Origin: Theristus sp. LFF4_11
Lineage: Eukaryota > Nematoda > Chromadorea > Monhysterida > Xyalidae
Reading direction: 5' to 3'
Length of the DNA: 64,000 bases
Assembly (NCBI GenBank): GCA_030248135.1
Contig: JASANC010001365.1
Coordinates: forward strand, 51,045-115,044
In this document: in pieces, positions 46,306-56,892 of the stretch
How the letters are laid out: every line of letters begins with the position of its first letter
How positions within the stretch are numbered: the stretch's first letter is position 1
The notes under the pieces: model-generated
What the model was told of the DNA's origin: nothing
The model's database searches: none
What the model saw: only the letters and a program-made list of their open reading frames with translations
Made by a program: the position numbers and the translations under genes

Positions 46306-47970
46306 TTCTTCAGTTCAACGTTCTGGGTAAAGTGGAGTGTCGCCTCAATGTCAATGCCACAAGCACACCAATGGATCGCGTCAAAGTGCAACTCTACCGC
46401 CATCGCAGCAAAATCGTTCACTTGCGGGGTAATCCAATATTGTACCGGGTTGCTCAAAGAGTAAAGCACAATGCTGCACAAGTACAATAAGTATAATCCA
46501 AGTGCTTCAGTGGGATTTTTATCCCGAAATTACACCTTTTCAATAACAACACGAGCTCTCTGAATCCCTATTGATGTTTTTTTTGATCACCGTTGTAGTT
46601 TTCGTTGTAGTCTAGCTCTATAACATATCCAACTACAGTAGCTAGTTGATTGATGCAAGCATTCCGGTGCGTGAATTGCTGTGGAGGCGGAGCTTGGTTT
46701 GCACAGAATCCATTCAACACGCGACCACCAATCAGCTGGTTGGATATGTTATAGAGTTCGACTGCAGGGACACACAAACAACTGGAGGGCACGACGTACA
46801 CCAATAGCTTCGGAATGTTCTACTTTCCGGAGGTTCATATAACAACGACAGCGAAGAAAAATGGTGCCTGGGTTGACACTGATCTGCTTTACGTTGAAAT
46901 TCTACATGACTGCGGCGTAAGCGTGGCATCGAAGTTCTCTGTGAAACTATCTCTGTGACCGCGCAAAGTCCAGTATATCTACGGAATGGCCGATTAAACA
47001 TGGCAGCTTTTTTCAGGGTGCAAGGAGCGCGCGAAATTTGAATGAAAGAAAAAAGACGTTCAGAAACCCATTGTGTGCAAAATTTGGCGTGTTTTTTTCA
47101 AACGGATTGATTCATCATGTCATTCTTGTTCATTCTTTCTCCCTTGCACACATGATTGGCAATTATTTTGGCATTCTTGAAAAAGACGACTCCTAGTCTG
47201 CAACTGATTCCGCCTTGATGGAGAATATAAGGACTGCCTTATTAATTCGGCCATTGCATACCGTATTACCGTAAAGTCTTGCATATAAGTCTCCTTATAT
47301 AAATTTGAAAATCAAAAATTTCTGAAAAAAGTGGAATTTTGTGTGACAACCTTATAAGTGGGAGGAGGTCTTATAAAACAAAGACTAGGAAGTCCGGGCC
47401 TTATAAACAAGGTGGGATTTCGACCAAGTCAAAAATTTGAATTTTTTGGTTTCCCGCCGTGTGACACTTCGCCCACTTTTGGGTGGGGGTCTTATAAGTG
47501 GGAGGAACCTTATATGCAAGACTTTACGGTATTTGTTTCTTAGCGCGGTCTCATTGTGTTGCTTTTTGACAACTCTTCCCGACTTTGACTGACAACTTTG
47601 ACTTCCGGTTGCTTCTTGTGTCCACACATTGTTGAGTATAAGTTTTCTAAAGTTTTCACACACAATGCTCGAATCGAATGTACATTTGTCGCTGCCTATC
47701 GTGTTTTGCTGCTGCTAAACGTTTCTTTCTCAGTTTTGTCAATGGAGTGTCGCCCAACTGGGAAACGGCCTTTGGTACAACTGGTCGAACGCACCAGAAG
47801 TGATGATTTCAAAAGGCCACAAGGCGAAAGACGTTGGCACCATTCTTCTGGAGCCGTGGCGCTTCACCCACAGATCCTACGAACCGAGCACCAAATGTTG
47901 GTATTCGACCGCAAGCAAAAACATAAAATTCTGTTTTCCAATCCTATTTTTGCGCCATTCGGATTCCTAA
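46306..47970 (+). CDS. transthyretin-like protein A (TTL array gene 1)
   Basis: TTL proteins are small secreted nematode proteins with a transthyretin-like beta-sandwich; one studied member, TTR-52, binds apoptotic cells. Exons seen: 46306-46428 (LGKVECRLNVNAT, then MDRVKVQLYRHRSK), 46766-46911 (GTTYTNSFGMFYFPEV to LLYVEILHDCG) and ~47735-47970 (FCQWSVAQLG, then DVGTILLEPW and STKCW). The signal-peptide exon was not found. The acceptor of the second exon shown is formed by the end of a MITE. The last block lacks the usual HWSYG seen in the paralogues, so this gene is the most diverged of the four. Confidence 0.65.
46607..46766. mobile_element. family 4 MITE at the TTL-A exon edge
   Basis: CTCTATAACATATCCAAC near the left end mirrors GTTGGATATGTTATAGAG near the right end, then TTCGACTGCAG. 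The final CAG is directly followed by the TTL-A coding block, so the element terminus coincides with the splice acceptor. Confidence 0.75.
46979..47265. mobile_element. MITE family 3, copy 2
   Basis: Reverse-complement copy of 38578-38846, beginning ACGGAATGGCCG and ending CGGCCATTGCATACCGTA. It abuts a family 2 MITE that starts at 47267. Confidence 0.8.
47267..47531 (-). mobile_element. MITE family 2, copy 2
   Basis: Same termini (TACCGTAAAGTCTTGC / ACTTTACGGTA) as 37091-37356, opposite orientation. It lies in a TTL-A intron. Confidence 0.88.
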
Positions 47971-48320
47971 TCCTATCATAATCCTATTTGGTATGTTGAT
48001 CCTGTGCCAATCCTATGCCCATTCAATTCCCAATCCTATTTCCAGCACTAATCCTATCCCAAGCCTGTTCCCAATCCTAATCATATCCGAGTGCAATATC
48101 CCAATTCACAATCCTATTCCATCGATTCTTAAAATCCTATTTCAGTCCTATACCTATAGCCTATCCTATATTACCGGTATACCGGAAACAAGCAGCCAAG
48201 CAAAAAAGCATGCTTCCGTCCGTCCAGCAAAATCGACAAAATTTGGATCAGGATTGAAATAGAACTGGAATAGGAAATAGGATAGGAACAGGATTGGAAT
48301 AGGATTAGTATACGAATAAG
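47938..48320. repeat. degenerate AATCCTATTCC array, inverted at its right end
   Basis: About fifteen variants of CCAATCCTATT run from 47938 to 48170. The reverse-complement form (GGATAGGAACAGGATTGGAA) appears at 48240-48320. Similar CCTAATCC runs are at 44650-44820 and 49210. It may hide the missing first exon of TTL-B. Confidence 0.7.
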
Positions 48321-48391
48321 ATAAGCGTTGGCACAGAAAAAACAGCCCTCTTAAAAATGCAATAAAAAAACACAAATAAAAACAATTTGAG

Positions 48392-50315
48392 GCTTGCGCA
48401 ATTATCACAAATTCAACATAACGGGTAAAGTGTTGTGCACGGTGCCGGGCTTTGATACTTTTGCAATGGAACGCGTGAAAGTGCGCGTTTACTATGGCAT
48501 AATTGGTTAGTTGCATCAACAATACAACTCAATTGAACTAAGACTGCAGATTATCACATTTTTTAATATTTTGTTTGATGCGAATGTTTTAAGGGCCCAA
48601 TGACACAGTCGTGAGCTCGACATACGCGACACCAGACGGCCACTTCTATTTGCCAGTTTTTGTTCAGCGAAGAACGCGTGCTAAGTTCATAGTGGAGTTT
48701 ATCCATAAATGCGGCGGTGTACGTTTGATGCGTTTAAAATGTTTCAAAAAATTTTACACCTGTGTATAATGATATCGTACATGCATATGAGCCGCCCCTG
48801 ACATGGATAAGTGCCGCCTCCAACATCCATAAGAGCCGCCTCTTACATGCATAAAGCCGCTTCTTACAAGCATAAGAGCCGCCTCTTACATTTATAAGAG
48901 CCGCCTCTTACACGTATAAGAGCCGCCTCTTACATGTATAAGAGCTGCCTTGGCTGTTACATGCATAAAACCAACCTTCGTACGGCTCGTGTACTATTCC
49001 GGCCCGCGAAATTCCGGCCCGTAGAATTCCGGCCCGCTCATTCCTGCCCGAAGAATCCCGGCCCAAAGAATTCCGGCCCGGAGAATTCCGGCCCGGAGAA
49101 TTTTCGCCAGCAAGAACAATATTAAACCACACGAAGTGATTTTTGGTAAATAAATTCTTAAGTGATTTTTATTTTTGTTTAGAACTTGCTTGCAGTGACT
49201 TGTTGTAGGTTCCTAATCCTAAGCCAAGCCTTTTTGATAAAGTAAAAGGTTCAGAAATCCTGTTCATGATAAAAACATTTAAAAATTTCTTTGTAGTTTC
49301 TTTTTTCCAAAAGGTTTCACTTTCCAAAAAAGCAAACAAGACGAACATCATTGAAAATACACTGTAACATGTGAACAGCGATGTTTTTATTTTATTATTT
49401 CATTACCAAAATCACTTCGTGTGGTTTAATATTGTTCGTACTGGCGAAAATTCTCCGGGCCGGAATTCTCCGGGCCGGAATTCTTCGGGCCGGAATTCTT
49501 CGGGCCGGAATGAGCGGGCCGGAATTCTTCAGGCCGGAATTAGCGGGCCGGAATTGTACCCCCCCCCTTCGTACACATATCAAAGCTGACTCTTTTGTGT
49601 ATTGGAGTTGGCTCTTGCAATGAAGCCGCTTCTTAAGGTTATGAGAGCGAGAGCCGCCTTTTACATGTGTAAGAGCCGCTTCTTACAAGTATAAGAGATG
49701 CCTCATTCTCATATACCGTAAAGTCTTGCATATAAGGCCTCCTTATATAAATTTGAAAATCAAAAATTTCTGAAAAAAGTGGAACTTTGTGTGACAACCT
49801 TATAAGTGGGAGGAGGTCTTATAAAGCGAAGATTAGGAAAGTCCGGGCTTTATAAACGGGTGAGATTTTGACCAAATCAAAATTTTCAGTTTTTTAGTTT
49901 CCCGCCGTGTGACACTCCGCCCACTTTTGGGTGGGGGTCTTATAAGTGGGAGGAACCTTGTATTCAAGACTTACGGCATGAGATCTGTCATGACTCATGA
50001 GAGCCCCCTCTTCCAAATGCAATCTTTCAAGCCTTTTCAGCATCCAAGAACCGTTCCAGAGTCGCCTCTTGTGTATGTTATTCAAAAACAAATATGCTAA
50101 CTTGATCGTTTTTCTCTGTTCATTTTCAGTTTTGCCAATGGAATAAGCTGTATCTAATCAAGAGCAATGATAGCTACGGCCGCCGTCACAGCTGGATGAC
50201 GGGTCCGGAGACATTGGTGAATGGCAGCACTTATCGAGACGTCGGCGTGTTCTCCATGCACCCACGACGCGACACTGATCACTGGTCGTACGGTCTCAGC
50301 AGTGAATGTTCGTGA
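48392..50315 (+). CDS. transthyretin-like protein B (TTL array gene 2)
   Basis: Three phase-matched exons are seen: 48392-48505 (ITGKVLCTVPG, then MERVKVRVYYG), 48594-48718 (TVVSSTYATPDGHFYLPV to VEFIHKCGG) and 50130-50315 (FCQWNKLYL, then YRDVGVFSMHP, DHWSYGLSSEC, stop). Four cysteines at TTL positions (VxC, HxC, FCQ, final EC) fit two disulphides in a secreted beta-sandwich. The signal-peptide exon should lie upstream of 48392 but is obscured by repeats. Its last intron contains a foldback element with minisatellite arms and a MITE. Confidence 0.75.
48785..49710. mobile_element. foldback element with inverted minisatellite arms
   Basis: The outer left arm is an array of AAGAGCCGCCTCTTACATGT units (48785-48970), mirrored at about 49620-49710. 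The inner left arm is GAATTCCGGCCCG units (48990-49115), mirrored as CGGGCCGGAATTC (49440-49560). The innermost segment (AAATCACTTCGTGTGGTTTA and its mirror) brackets a 260 bp centre. No transposase is present. Confidence 0.8.
49714..49978 (-). mobile_element. MITE family 2, copy 3
   Basis: Left end TACCGTAAAGTCTTGC, decayed right end CAAGACTTACGGCA; TTL-B intron. It is more diverged than the other copies. Confidence 0.8.
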
Positions 50316-50504
50316 ATAGACAAACACAAGCAAACAAATGCGCTCGAGAAACACCACCACATTTGATATTCTTGTGATAAATTATGACAAAACAATTGAT
50401 TGAGTATAATGGCCAAAAAGATCGATTTTTGAACTTCGTTTGTTTTTGCATTTTTATATTTTTAGTGGTCGCATTGTAGATGTGTAATTTTTCCCGCTAA
50501 AACG

Positions 50505-51273
50505 ATGCGGTTTATGAAGAACATTACTCGTTTATTTCAAAACCGACTGTCGGGTGGTCGAATCAGTCAAGTCAGTCAGTTGTATTCTGCAGTCGCAGTG
50601 CAAAGCATAATACCAGAGAAGTGTAACACACAATGAGTAGGCAAGCCAAAACACAACAGAAGCAGAAAACGTACAATAAAGCGGAAGAAAATTTACAGTA
50701 AAGCACGAAAAACAAAAAAAACGCTGGAACACAGAGACGAACCACGTAAAACCATAATACTGACGTACGCGTATACGGCACGTCACGTCACGTCACGTCT
50801 CGCGTTATTGCATACTGCCGTTCATTGAGACGTGCGTTTGACGTACGTCAGCGTACGTCAGTATGAACGGGTCTTTACAATTCGGCAGGTTAATCAGAAG
50901 CATTCTGTCAAATTTCGAGCCAACGTGTCAATCTATCAAATTTCGACAGAAGGAACAGTTGGTCGACACCTCTTATGCACTGACCACCTCCACCTGAACA
51001 GTGCTGTGTGGTTGAGCAATGTGTGTGGAGGAGAGGAACCCGTCGACCACCTCCACCTGGACAGTGCTGTGTGGTTGAGCAATGTGTGTGGAGGAGAGGA
51101 ACCCGTCGATGTTTCTATAAATAAGATATCAGTTAATGCCAAAGAAAACTGTGGGATCAGTTTCAGTCAGTTTCTGAGTCTGACATTCGTTTTACCCCAT
51201 CCCCCATCATCGTCTAATCATCATCGTCATATAAGCATCCTTCACCAATATCAACTGTATTCATCCCCAAAGC
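50505..51273. other. TTL-B/TTL-C spacer with a 63 bp tandem duplication
   Basis: A dispersed repeat (50570-50665, partner at 7884) is followed by ACGTCACGTCACGTC-type and GACGTACGTCAGCGTACGTC motifs, then two 63 bp units at about 50985-51047 and 51048-51110 (GACCACCTCCACCTG to GAGAGGAACCCGTC). The region just before the TTL-C start should contain its promoter; no TATA box is evident. Confidence 0.6.
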
Positions 51274-53255
51274 ATGGAAACAAAAGTGTTGCTTCTGTTC
51301 CTGTCAATGTGCGCCATCACTACGTCTGGTAAACAGTCCTAGTCTGAAGACAATGGTGCACTAACACAGTCACTAACAAACACACTGGCACACACACACA
51401 CATACAACATTACACTAACGCACGCAGTGCCATCGTACTGCCGTCTGTGCTGATGTGTGTTGTCCTGTTGTGTGATCAGTGCAACAATGTGTTGGTAATT
51501 TTGGGAATCCCAAAAATCCCCTACGTGCCCTTTGGCGTTTACAGATTTCATGGCCCTTTTCCGAGCCAAGTCCTTCCTCATGCCTACTTTCGTGCAATAT
51601 GCACTTGTAATCGTGGTAGACAAAATATAGGCGAGCGGCGGGGTTAAAAACCTCAGCGTGACACACCGCTCCAATGACGGTTTTTTTAAAGTACAGTGTG
51701 CGATCATTTTTAAGGGCAAATGGGCGTGAAGAAGGGCAGGGCGCGGAAAAACGGAAAGAAAATGAGCGGTAAAAATGGTTTTCAGCGTGGCATCAGGAAA
51801 ATCTGATATTCAACCTTTTGGGGCGAGTGCTGTGTGAACAAAATGGAAAATTTGCTGCAATGAAGAGCGTCAAAGTGGTACTTTACCACGGCAAAATTGG
51901 TTCGTTACATTCACCGTTAAGTCTTGCATGTTAGATCTCTCCCACCTGGAAGTTCCGTGGAGGGTCGTAGTTTTTATAAGTTTTAGCAAGCAACCATAGT
52001 TTTTATAAATTTAATCAAATTGATTGCAATTGCTGAATAAATGTGACAAATAAATCACCACCACAACTTCGGTTTTTGCTTTTCGGAGTTTTCAGCATGC
52101 ATTTCAAAACAATCGGAACAGTTTTTTTCTCAGTGTCTTCTATTTTTTTGTCATTCGACATTTTTTCTCAATCTCTCTTCATCATTCGCAGACAAAAACG
52201 AACACATTGCGGGTGTAACGCGTACGAATGCCGATGGTATCTACAAACTTTACGTGAATGTTGCGCGAAAATGGATCACGCGCAACACGAGACCACCAAG
52301 CGGCGGCTGGGAAGAGGACGAATTCTATGTGGAGATCGTGCATTCGTGTGGCGGTGTCAGTTTGTGGATTTGAAATTTTTGGATACATTTCAACCGTTCA
52401 ATCTGACTCACATTATCTTCCACATTTTCGGAACTGAACGAAGAACTGCATGCGCTATTATCTTTTCTTTAAGACCTGCGACTCAATGCGGTTTGTGAAC
52501 GTAAATGGACACTAGTTTCAATCTGTATGTGGTAATTCAGAATAGCCTAAGTGAGCCGGCCTCATTTCGGCGACTCGGCTCCCTTTGCCAATTTTGAATT
52601 CCCGCGTGTCGTGCTTGAGAGACTGCTTACCCATTTATGCGCGCATTGAGACGCGGGACCAAAATAAAAAATAAATTATAAAGTCACCAAGCAAACGGAA
52701 CAGTGAGATCACCACTGAATGATTTTACTAGCGTATTGCACGTTTTTGTGGTTTGGTTGTTAATTACAGTTTTGTCAGTGGCGAAAAATCTACCTGCACG
52801 ACGGTATTGACCGTCACAACTGGAAGACGGCGCCAGTGAAGCTCATCCATTCGATGCACCACTTCCGCGACGTTGGCAAAATTATTCTGCACCCGTGGAG
52901 AGGCACCGATCACTGGTCGTTCGGACAGGCTACCGGATGTCAGGTGTTTATTTTCGCCTTTTCTTTAGATATATGCAGCATATTTGTTTAAACCTGTCAT
53001 TTTTTTTACAGAGTGTAATAGAGCGTGCAAAAGTTTCAATATTGTGGGTGAGAAGAACGGCTGTATCGGGTTTGGCTGAAGTCAAACTCTGTGACTTGCC
53101 TCTGTGGAAAAATATATTTTCTTGCCACGCCAATCCCCGTTCCGTTCTCCTTTTGCAAGCTCTGCATTCTGCGAAAATGCATTTTACCGTCAGTGTTGTG
53201 CATGGTGTTTTTTGTAAAACATGTTATGCTTTTACAGGATACCAACAAAATCTAG
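51274..53255 (+). CDS. transthyretin-like protein C (TTL array gene 3)
   Basis: Five exons fit: 51274-51328 (signal peptide METKVLLLFLSMCAITTS, donor GTAAAC), 51786-51899 (NLLGRVLCEQNG, MKSVKVVLYHGK), 52192-52355 (IAGVTRTNADGIYKLYV to EFYVEIVHSCGG), 52770-52939 (FCQWRKIYLHDG, FRDVGKIILHPW, DHWSFGQATGCQ) and 53238-53255 (DTNKI, TAG). Phases agree throughout. This is the most complete member and shows the standard TTL layout, with the C-terminal block equivalent to the family 'DIGTI.L' strand and final Cys. An AATAAA-like signal follows at 53277. It is secreted; the partner is unknown. Confidence 0.85.
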
Positions 53256-53714
53256 ATGACGATATGGCGACCGGTTAAATAAAAACAAGAAAAGTTACAC
53301 TGTGATGAACGCAGAAAAAAGTGTGTTGTCTTTTTTGAGTTCTGCCTTTCCAGGACAAAAAAGGATAAAAAGAATAGACATTTTTGCCGGGTCAAACTAA
53401 CTTCGCCATGTTCCGCTGTAAGCTTAGCGCTCTTTATATTGAAAAGCGATTTTATATTGATTTTATATTAAAAAGGCTGCGTTTACCGTTGATTTCAGCG
53501 AATAAAGCTAAAAAATCCTGGAGGTTGTTGGATGTGTGATTGGTTGGTTTCGAAATCCAATCAGCTAATTTCAACATTAGCCATTGTAGTGTAGGCTTGG
53601 CTAGAATGTTTTTTAATGGATTATTAAGAAAGTGTAGCTCAGCCAAAACTGGCGAGTTGTCTCGCTGTCTTCGAGCACTTACTATCATTCGTCTTTGTTA
53701 TTTCAATCATTATC

Positions 53715-55121
53715 ATGGCTGTGCCACTCAAAAACGTATTGCTGCTGATGTTGCTGATGTTTGCGTGCGTCACTATTGGCTCCGCTGAAACGGTCATTGG
53801 TAAACTCCCTTGGTCTGCCTTTCTTTCAGACAGTGTATAGAGTCTTCAGCAACTGATCAGCTAGTTGAATATTGTTATCGAGTTCAGTTGCATCTAATAC
53901 TAAAGGCTCGTATAGTTGTGAATTCGGCGAATTTCAGCAATTATCTGAACCGCTCAAATTACAACAATTAATTAACAAAGAATGGCAGTTGATTGTTGTT
54001 GATCAGAAGAGATGGTTTTTTGCATTTTGAACGGGTATAGCAGTTGGTTGTTGCTGAACAAAGATAACTGTGCCACAAGCACGGGTTATCTGCTAGTACT
54101 CTGTTACACATCAGTGTTACAAATAGCAAAACAAAAAACGCTGAAAAAAACGTGGCACACGAGAAAAAAACAAACATATTCGAAAATTTTGAAAGAATAT
54201 ACTGTGCATTGTATTTCAACAACCTGAATTTGAGGCTCCGGCCAATATCGCGACTTCAAAGTAATGGGCACCGTGATGTGCATGCCACCGAATGATGAAG
54301 AGGCCGTTGCAATGGATCACGTGAAAGTGCGCATTTACCACGGCGATATTGGTTAGCGGTGTACCACACAACAACCTCTTATCTCTGAAAAGCATGCTTT
54401 CTGCGCAGGACAGACTCCGCCTCCACAGCAATGCCTGCACAGGAAGCATGAATCACGTGATCACAATGCAACTAATCAGATGATAACTTATCATTTAGAG
54501 TTCGACTGTATGTATGCACGTACACTAACACTGTAAAATATAACCGCGTGAGCTTTTTTTTGCCTGCGAAAAAACAGGACACGGTATTCGCACAACAACA
54601 ATACTGCATCTTTATGTGCTTTCAGGAGCTGACGAAACATTATTAAGCTGGAATTACACTGAAGCGAATGGTCGGTTCTATTTGCCCGTCTTTGTTGAGC
54701 GAAAGAAGCGTTGCGGTTTACACGGCGCCGGTTGCGTCTTTGCGGTGGAACACTTTTACGTGCAGATTCTGCATACATGCGGCGACGTGAGTGAAATAGG
54801 CTTTTTTGAACAATTTTTTGGAGCAAATTTTAAACGTTGGACGTGTGGGGTTGAGGAGTGCTCAACCGACACTACATTTATAGGCGGTCAGCTGATATGG
54901 ATCCATTTTCCATGTACGGTATTACTTCTCAGTTCTGCCAGTCGCGAAAATACTACGCAAACAATTGGGACACTGCCCCAAAGCAGTGGGTCTACGGCCA
55001 ATGGTACAGAAATCTTGGCACTTATTGGTCGGAACCGCGGTACGGCACTGACGACTGGTCGTACGGACAGAGCACTGAATGTTGGTACATTTCATCAATT
55101 TCACAATTGCAGAAGTGGTGA
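53715..55121 (+). CDS. transthyretin-like protein D (TTL array gene 4)
   Basis: Four exons fit: 53715-53800 (signal peptide MAVPLKNVLLLMLLMFACVT, donor GTAAAC), 54235-54351 (KVMGTVMCMPPND, MDHVKVRIYHG), 54626-54786 (LLSWNYTEANGRFYLPVFV to FYVQILHTCGD) and 54933-55121 (FCQSRKYYANN, DDWSYGQSTECW, TGA). The third exon carries two additional cysteines (KRCGLHGAGC) between the usual second-strand and HxC positions. These could form an extra disulphide, unlike the paralogues. It has the same exon phases as TTL-C, consistent with tandem duplication. The second intron holds a family 4 MITE remnant. Confidence 0.83.
54380..54510. mobile_element. family 4 MITE remnant
   Basis: The right end TTTAGAGTTCGACTGTA is intact and the left end is decayed. 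Internal GCATGCTTTCTGCGC is shared with the 44852 copy. It lies in a TTL-D intron. Confidence 0.6.
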
Positions 55122-55400
55122 GCCGATCGACTCCCTAAGATAAGATTGATCTGGAACAACTATGGCTTGACGGTAGCGAAACTGACGATTTGACGCTTAT
55201 TATTCACAATTTTTAGCGCGTTTAAGAATCAATAAGTTTCTTGTGTTTAGGTTGAGGTGGCCGCTCACTGTGTGCAAGAAAAAAGAAACAAGAAAAGCGT
55301 TGATATTTTATTTTGTAAAAAAATCATTGACGTTTGATCGACTCAATGTACAAAAGTGAATTTTGTTGACTTTGCCTTTTCGTTTTTGCTGTACTGTATG

Positions 55401-55666
55401 TACCGTAAAGTCTTGCATATAAGGTTCCTCCCACTTATAAGACCCCCACCCAAAAGTGGGCGGAGTGTCACACGGCGGGAAACCAAAAAATTCAAAATTT
55501 TGACTTGGTCGAAATCCTACCCCGTTTATAAGGCCCGAAATTCCTAATGTTCGCTTTATAAGACCTCCTCGCACTTATAAGGTTGTCACACGAAATTCCA
55601 CTTTTTTCAGAAATTTTTGATTTTCAGATTTATATAAGGAGACCTTATATGCAAGACTTTACGGTA
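55401..55666 (+). mobile_element. MITE family 2, copy 4
   Basis: Near-identical to 37091-37356, same orientation, both termini intact (TACCGTAAAGTC / GACTTTACGGTA). It lies between TTL-D and the USO1 exons. Confidence 0.88.
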
Positions 55667-56048
55667 GTTGTCACCAATACAGGCAGGCGCCAGCCATATG
55701 TGTCGTGTTTGAGTGCCACTGAGTGAAGTTGTTGAACAACAGTTTTAAAAACTTAAAAAATATAAAAATGCCGATTTAAAATAATTGCTCTGAAAACCTC
55801 ATGTTTCGCACAAATTTTGCAAAGTTCAACAATTTTTTTGACATTACCTTGTAAAACCGTCAGTAAGTCTAAAATCGACATTGTGGGCCGTTTTACGATT
55901 GATTTTAGGCTTGAACAACTTTTGAAGTTTTTTTGAGCGTCGCAAAGCTTGGATTAACGTTTCCGAATCCGATGCAGCCATTTCACTTCACATTGTGAAT
56001 TCTGAGCGTTCTCTCGGTACCGTCCAGTAGCGAAAGTGCAGGTCCACC

Positions 56049-56833
56049 TAGGGTTAGGGGAAAAAAATCCGGATTTTTTTTAATTAAAAATTTTTTTTTA
56101 AAATTTTTTTTACAAGTTAGGTTCGTTCGAAGCGTCTCGTCGACCTGAGTTCAGCTAGACTATTTTCAGAACTATCCGGAAAACTATAAGAGCGAAAATC
56201 GTGTTTTATTGAAATTATGTCCATTTCATAGAGGGGAAGTTGCATTTTCAACAGTAAAACAGGGCAATTTTTCACGTGTACTTGAATATTAAACCGTTCT
56301 TAGTGGTTCCTCTTTAGTAAATTACCAAAATTTGACTGTGTTCACGGCAACCCCTGTCGACCCGGTCGCCCCCCCCCCAACACACTTACTTTCAGGTTCA
56401 ACCAGCTATGCTATCTGCCACATGGCGAGAGCCCACTCTTATCGTATCGAAAACACGTACCATGATTTCGCGATCACGTTGCGGGCAACTGACAGACGCA
56501 AGTTTAACACGTTAGTTTAGCTCAGCACGCAAGTTTTAGCATGTGGCCTAGTGGCCATGTTATCGGGTATCTGAAAAACGGTCGTGTGATGTGGTATTGA
56601 CCAACACCTCCGCTCCAATTGTTTAACAATATATCGCACAACTCCATTGTAGACCTATAACATACGCCAATCAACAAGATATCATGTTCATCTCATGGCC
56701 TACCGACTGAAAAACATGTTCTAAGTTGCAAGAAAACGATTTCTGAAACGATATTTCAATTCAGTTAAGTCATTTCAACGCTAAAAATTGACCCTAGAAG
56801 TCATCCAAATCGAAAAACATGGAGTACGTCTTT
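56049..56833 (-). mobile_element. partial copy of the 58296-59314 element, inverted
   Basis: TAGGGTTAGGGGAAAAAAAT starts a ~785 bp copy that matches the right part of the 58296-59314 element in reverse complement, up to CGAAAAACATGGAGTACGTC. It lacks the far terminus. The first USO1 exon seen begins 60 bases later. The stretch 55667-56048 has no gene. Confidence 0.8.
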
Positions 56834-56892
56834 CAAAATCTGCTTTTTAGGCAATGATAGTTCCTGGTAGATGTTTTTAGTTGTGTTCGCAG

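Noticed and set aside
50832..51332. 166-codon plus-strand ORF overlapping the 63 bp duplication
   Set aside because: It overlaps the TTL-C signal-peptide exon in another frame and has no protein-like domain.
52770..52939. novel C-terminal domain fused to TTL proteins
   Set aside because: The FCQW...DVG.I.LHP...C block corresponds to the normal C-terminal strands and last cysteines of the TTL family, so no new domain is needed.
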